From NCBI GenBank assembly GCA_027034965.1, contig JALVWL010000154.1, positions 1 to 9,731 on the forward strand: a stretch of 9,731 nucleotides of DNA, read 5' to 3'. A model generated the notes under the pieces. The model had not been told where the DNA came from. It did no database searches and worked only from the letters and a program-made list of their open reading frames with translations. The translations under genes were made by a program, and so were the position numbers. Shown here one piece after another: positions 9,401-9,731 of the stretch (position 1 is the stretch's first letter; each line of letters starts with the position of its first letter). The stretch comes from Candidatus Omnitrophota bacterium. Lineage in GTDB: Bacteria; Omnitrophota; Gorgyraeia; S143-82.

Positions 9401-9731
9401 AAATGACCGAAAATTTCTGTGGACCAGGAATACTGTAAGGGCCGCATACCTGAGCCTTTTATCTATATCCTGGGATATGAATTTATAGAGTGTATCCTTT
9501 GAACAACCATGATAGAGTATATCTTTCCCCAGGTAATAGAAATCAAGTCCCTTCTCCAGGAAGCGCGCTATTAGCTCTATTCTACTCTCCACAGATAACT
9601 CCGAAGAGTCGTAGAGAAAATAGGCAAGCAGTTTATCCCTCTGCGATCTGCCATCTAGTCTAAAATTAAGGAGATTCTCAACTAGCCTATCGAATCTATT
9701 GCTGGCTTCCTGAGAATAAGGAGATATACCT
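3485..9731 (-). CDS. Giant multi-region protein of unknown function, 5' end outside window
   Basis: I do not recognise this gene. From a GTG at 9590-9592 it encodes 2035 residues, but the frame continues without stop for 46 more codons to the edge (..NRFDRLVENLL..), so it is probably longer than 2081. Numbering here is from the GTG. Residues 1 to about 620 are strongly helical and solenoid-like, with a TPR-like stretch near 388-425 (AIGNYEEALNSL). About 630-860 is mixed. About 860-1500 is beta-rich with many Tyr/Phe/Trp, basic loops and CWNGVC near 1360. About 1505-1715 is helical and charged. Residues 1724-1765 are a hydrophobic hairpin (LAAVAVLPMAITM, then a longer segment) followed by RIIRNRKR, fitting a membrane anchor with a cytoplasmic basic flank. 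A helical tail contains two related segments (1805-1834; 1975-2005). No catalytic motif is evident. The stop overlaps cpaF, implying one operon and a possible shared machine. Confidence 0.85.
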   Translation of the reverse strand, partial: GISPYSQEASNRFDRLVENLLNFRLDGRSQRDKLLAYFLYDSSELSVESRIELIARFLEKGLDFYYLGKDILYHGCSKDTLYKFISQDIDKRLRYAALTVFLVHRNFRSFMVLSRPFLDNDNWILPRYMLSLEELDSQDRGNRLRLFLADYSKDEILRRLYSAIDLEKDPRTSIIALAELVNLVEDIDELMPYLDSLSKLMPLEDSVEYYCFYLFHAIMKRLYHDIWVKRDTMSHLVTILHSIDMKLHLSIIAAWNLLKPQSNSSSMQWFLEYISTKKDIKERDKIPESLLWYSRYKIAISNGQLPELPEKTAIKSDSEKAMYYLATAEKEILSMPDSAKDWEFISTVLKKAKKNSAELERAIRLKIDTIKALADINIKDQDADAWNTELDELALRLSAFILKDSSIDNWVDFKYRLLEACRDKFRDDNILVYDSDLLSYVLLTLAKADSAIGNYEEALNSLAVLSMRSDLNPRFRLIVLAIASDCVVDFKTKLLLDEIISNLKADQLMSEYMREYLQEAGNKGLSKKYIHKKLPLKYKALFYVLRRLSSVRQYREGIVFNTLQLYLTNKERLGISLSVLDSLIENARALSSREEEDRKEIRPLIKALDKFMKRLSWAEGGMPSSMKSFLDTASVSYPLAKDKIPQFSRKWFDLWDRAIADDRARIRIDFYKGQRLIDSVRLADGFPLAILVYYEDRLKAVADRIEVYPEDFVSVEGIRSSINVAWAREFLNNLDKYLSMWAGSLSDSAEVEIDKLLWDAVNENSKIPAKNSSSKERIGYLPGDTSLNKFPMAAYLVRNGWLKLGEESRLLASDALISLADAHRGIRDYLLSCLSSYGYDLYEQNISSDRFVLIPGKPNRITVNYILWLGRDSNGQWVVKGVYNRSKYEEFVPSRIPKKKRPASKENLPDRKLRWPDAVVYNSSCHISLGGQDIYFSLPFRPKNRPQNKALVFVNWAKAVEKRALLFSYFVEGNRLFYTVVDPINYAFISYDTTIDAAIASKGYLMTLALKDKDRAVFYPSYQWWVEKHQLSLTSRGASQSIINAPGIRFMGRDEILYDDFDIYVQSCRIRINGDEFHLNPEKWIIHSISSPDGWNYYIYEMDRKPVRSYLIRKGLGIVDNLPLIMHLCVSRDKTSYLEFYKGGKLFSKIDSQVSLPREKSSISLNRLFPSLGFVTAKFKELHYPSQKGPNTEALFYISNYILSLPTWFSYEDEDFSDLVQGEKLSVLVRDYKEASIRARLLYYDDRKMENLPLLDFSIEEKDGIITFRSDVSYDKDIFLEGVEIKTTRKYKAHRLSLADFLNPASTSVVSRYRLQLDEDTKYFSVGSNITVNANNYLKTAIDSGIWRIYIETINKKKKEHRVIFYPRKEAIELGFMPGRIVAGSPKYSIRFLVDPNDKEYADVCWNGVCERINRRENLYLANYMDESLYNGLREIKKLDTRQKIYSFNIDKDKGVYLNVKILNVMWNKWLSKLVELSSDSVYLWHNRKDRKIYLVSKNLNIMTPILQYKFKFKEKKVYIKLPLSRQKEISRDLKDNLKITLSLDSLLSENHLEQIKENNGILPRLEYISALRLFIMIRHLSKDKDIKSILEDEREIYYIIARFLKRRYSNTRPNVFVIYTPAVRNWFEVENINKRTRGELSAYLERVLDVDPDVLEYAFSNFQTKNFITFIKKDEGIVLFPFIYFMFNLISKEKIKEVFRYNIKKYHKGDSGAYLSKIDQLLDYFSENDDLLDKYGFIYYFLQGIRPLVATVTGEMSYELKKDRGNATLAAVAVLPMAITMKQLGISLAVILSSALPIILVSVAILAGAAQVSRIIRNRKRMQFYSVDGYGETFILEEKYNIPHTIAVKIARFLYRLSLIYPDTVGDVRNIIERNRRFGDFAEDLAIYLLSNIGQAGKVIRDKLLLTPASNLSSHFRERLSDLSFKERFSPTVLYSVLRHSGLLGWVCAYSGIEITYNDLIAKTNFDFSMDKGSRLLFDMFTFNPKKGLKSIDLPGFARQFLSKLLAKKGRQFTKKLIVALEYLKELSYIYPEIRDSVLSAYMAFSSRFYPWARPLQPKERGLLPYGGIVLTEGERLWEK
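3505..3510 (-). promoter_or_regulatory. Shine-Dalgarno of cpaF inside the giant gene
   Basis: AAGGAG lies seven bases before the cpaF ATG and within the codons for the last residues of the giant protein (GERLWEK). Ribosomes finishing the giant gene would arrive directly at the cpaF start, so translation of the two is probably coupled. Confidence 0.7.

Noticed and set aside
2301..9731. Ordinary Tad pilus locus
   Set aside because: Only the ATPase is recognisable; no flp pilin, cpaB, cpaC secretin, cpaE, tadB or tadC is present in the window.

Overview
The window suggests an uncultivated Gram-negative (diderm) bacterium. The evidence is a lipoprotein-modifying Lgt, a signal-peptide-bearing outer-membrane beta-barrel ending in Phe, and an inner-membrane fluoride channel. 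DNA is moderately AT-rich by eye and uses many AUA, AGA and AGG codons, so it is not an enterobacterial-type genome. A lineage such as Omnitrophota or Nitrospirota would fit, but the sequence does not prove it. Every convincing gene lies on the minus strand, so the window reads biologically from right to left.

Right two thirds (about 3485-9731): one enormous uninterrupted reading frame with no family I recognise. It has a GTG start candidate at 9592 (2035 codons), but the frame stays open for 46 more codons to the window edge, so the gene probably begins outside the window. It reads as a long alpha-helical, partly TPR/HEAT-like N-terminal half, a beta-rich middle, and a helical C-terminal third with a hydrophobic membrane hairpin. 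It overlaps the next gene by 13 nt. That gene (2301-3497) is a complete CpaF/TadA-type secretion ATPase whose Shine-Dalgarno lies inside the giant gene's last codons, so the two are very probably co-transcribed and translationally coupled. No tadB/tadC follows, so this is not an ordinary Tad pilus block as far as can be seen.

Middle (2089-2300): a 212-nt spacer dominated by an imperfect inverted repeat centred on a perfect 16-bp AT palindrome, with shorter mirrored arms outside. It separates the giant/cpaF unit from a second cluster.

Left (584-2088): a tight envelope cluster of a small DUF2892 membrane protein, a DUF481 outer-membrane barrel protein and the fluoride channel CrcB/Fluc, with gaps of 29 and 3 nt. 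After a 144-nt spacer with an exact extended -10 promoter motif comes the 5' part of lgt (1-439), cut by the window edge.

The most novel content is the giant-protein/CpaF pair. A plausible but unproven reading is a membrane-anchored giant scaffold working with a secretion-type ATPase. No RNA genes, CRISPR arrays or transposase genes were seen.
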